Positions 62,618-64,000 of a DNA stretch of 64,000 nucleotides are shown here, one piece after another. Made by a program: the position numbers and the translations under genes. This DNA is from Xestospongia muta. Lineage: Eukaryota; Porifera; Demospongiae; Haplosclerida; Petrosiidae. Numbering within the stretch: the stretch's first letter is position 1; the number at the start of each line of letters is the position of its first letter. The notes under the pieces are model-generated. The model worked only from the letters and a program-made list of their open reading frames with translations. It did not search any database and was not told where the DNA came from. The stretch covers positions 1,478,144 through 1,542,143 of the forward strand of contig OY848924.1 in the NCBI GenBank assembly GCA_963693285.1, in the 5' to 3' direction.

Positions 62618-63236
62618 AGCCTCGTACCCAGGCGTTCTAGTAAAGAGTAGAATGCCTGGTGACTACTGCTTGCGCATGAGCGTAATTATTGAAACATGTT
62701 GACATCATAATTACTACTTTTTTAATTAAAAGACGAATCGATGTGCTGGGTTTATAATGATGACGTTCCATTCACTACACGAGTTTAAACATGGCTAGTT
62801 GAGGTTGTTGGTTATGCAGTGATTTAGTGGAAGCCAAAAGAGCAACAAACTTGTTCAGTGCTGTTAGGATGCAAAACAACTGGGTTTCTCGAATGACTTC
62901 TTCGCTTGATGTTATCATTTTGAGAGATGATGGTCTCTCTTTATATATTTGTATTAAGTGCAAACTTTGAATTGTCTTTCTAGAGAAATATCTTGAAGAC
63001 TTAGAGGCATTCAAACAGCTGATTCCTAGCTTCTTTGGAGCTTACAGTAGACAGGCAGAAAAGTTTCTATCAGTACTACAAGTAGCCATCGCAATTAATC
63101 TAACATTGAAGTAAAAGGAATTTTGACGTCATAGTTGACGGAGGATTCCTTGAGTATACTATTTTCCAAGAAATCTCTGGAAATTAAACGCATGCACAAA
63201 CAGTAGTTACCAGGTGTTTAGCCTGGGTACGAGGCT
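62618..63236. mobile_element. 619-bp inverted-repeat element with a 12-bp flanking duplication
   Basis: The ends AGCCTCGTACCCAGGC and (reverse complement) AGCCTCGTACCCAGGC match exactly for 16 bp. Weaker pairing continues inward to CAGTAG-type sequence. The exact 12-bp string ATGTCATCATAT flanks both sides (62606-62617 and 63237-63248). No transposase is inside; the 79-codon minus-strand frame is unrecognised. Confidence 0.75.
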
Positions 63237-63618
63237 ATGTCATCATATTGATGACATCACCTAAGGTCCTAAACCAAACCTAACATTATTAACGCTATGA
63301 CACATAGTGATGTCATCATAGGACAAATTGTTACATCTTCAGTCAAGTTAGACCAAGAAGCACACTATATTTTTGATAATGTGATTTACAATACCTATAT
63401 ATATATTATAGGTAATATTACAATACAAGGGACTAAACTAGGTAATTTAACAACAACAGTTAGTAACTTTACTTACTTTCATTTCATGTAGATATCACTC
63501 ATCTTGATAATATCACTGAGAGAAAAATCAATTTGGTCGGTGTTTGAGAGGTGGGGCTTATAAAGATAATTAAAAGGCGGAGCTTGACTTTTAGTGGGAG
63601 GTGTAGTACACGTGGAAA

Positions 63619-64000
63619 ATGGTTGTTGATCCAGTAAAGAAAGCAGATGACTATGAACGAGTATGTTTATTAGTATAATTCTTAATAGATATTACGAGAC
63701 CGAGGTGTATAATTGACTTGTATCATGTTGACCAATCAGATTGCTTCATTTCACTTCTTATATTAGATACACTGTGTCTGCTGCTCATAGTACATTTAGT
63801 ATTTGAATATATGGACCAAGATTTAGATAGTTGTATTAGACACTCATTACCTAGAGGGCTACTAACCTGTAACCATTTTTATATTTATCATTATTTTATT
63901 CTCTCTTTGGAACTATTTACATCAGATACTTGTTGGAGTTAAATGGATACATTCTAATGACATTATCCATCATGACTTGAGCCACAAAATATTCTTGTCA
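63619..64000 (+). pseudogene. Second copy of the CDK4/6-like kinase (unit 2), decayed and cut by window end
   Basis: A likely first exon (63619-63660) reads MVVDPVKKADDYER before gtatgt; its counterpart is missing in unit 1. Then from about 63785 [20 protein letters not shown] matches unit 1 exon 25900-26038. The exon end and donor are deleted (..PRGL runs into intron sequence), the next acceptor is AG to GG (near 63908), and a one-base deletion follows HHDL (near 63980). No N-lobe exon is seen between the pieces. This copy cannot encode a kinase. Confidence 0.7.

Overview
This is animal nuclear DNA: AT-rich, with many very short introns (often about 50 bases), GT..AG splice sites, and exons encoding Death, CARD-like, ZU5-UPA, ankyrin and Roc-COR domains. 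The gene style and the mix of piggyBac, Kolobok-like and Tc1/mariner-like elements suggest a sponge (Amphimedon-like demosponge). That assignment is an inference; no search was run.

The window holds two copies of one large unit, side by side. Unit 1 (about 0.24-36.4 kb) has two minus-strand genes followed by a plus-strand CDK4/6-like kinase. Gene B (513-6109) encodes ZU5-UPA-Death-Death-linker-CARD. Gene A (7060-21355) encodes acidic N-terminus-ankyrin repeats-Roc-COR-Death-linker-CARD. Unit 2 (about 36.5-64 kb, running off the window) repeats this order. Gene D (36809-45245) is the partner of gene B and is open throughout. Gene C (46087-53250) is the partner of gene A but has lost almost all the ankyrin exons and the whole Roc-COR exon. 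A damaged copy of the kinase starts at 63619.

Genes A and B share the same back end (Death exon, short Ser/Thr-rich linker exons, CARD exon) with different front ends joined through an intron near 9.63 kb. Almost every back-end exon starts and ends in phase 1, so exons and blocks can be gained or lost without breaking the frame. Unit 2 shows this: a six-exon, 384-nt linker module occurs three times. The domain sets resemble DAPK (ankyrin-Roc-COR-Death) and PIDD/NLRP1/CARD8 (ZU5-UPA-Death/CARD). A role in death-fold signalling or innate sensing is inferred from domains only.

Mobile elements fill introns and gaps. A Kolobok-like element lies at 28589-32075 with two decayed convergent genes. 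A second, truncated Kolobok relic at 22939-25740 abuts the kinase. A piggyBac element at 32812-35473 is nested inside an older TA-flanked element at 32754-35802. There is a Tc1/mariner relic at 54503-55559 and several terminal-inverted-repeat elements. Two of these (21463-22229 and 41251-41659) are confirmed by empty sites in the paralogous unit. From 55.6 to 63.6 kb there are only fragments and repeats. I saw no rRNA, tRNA or CRISPR.
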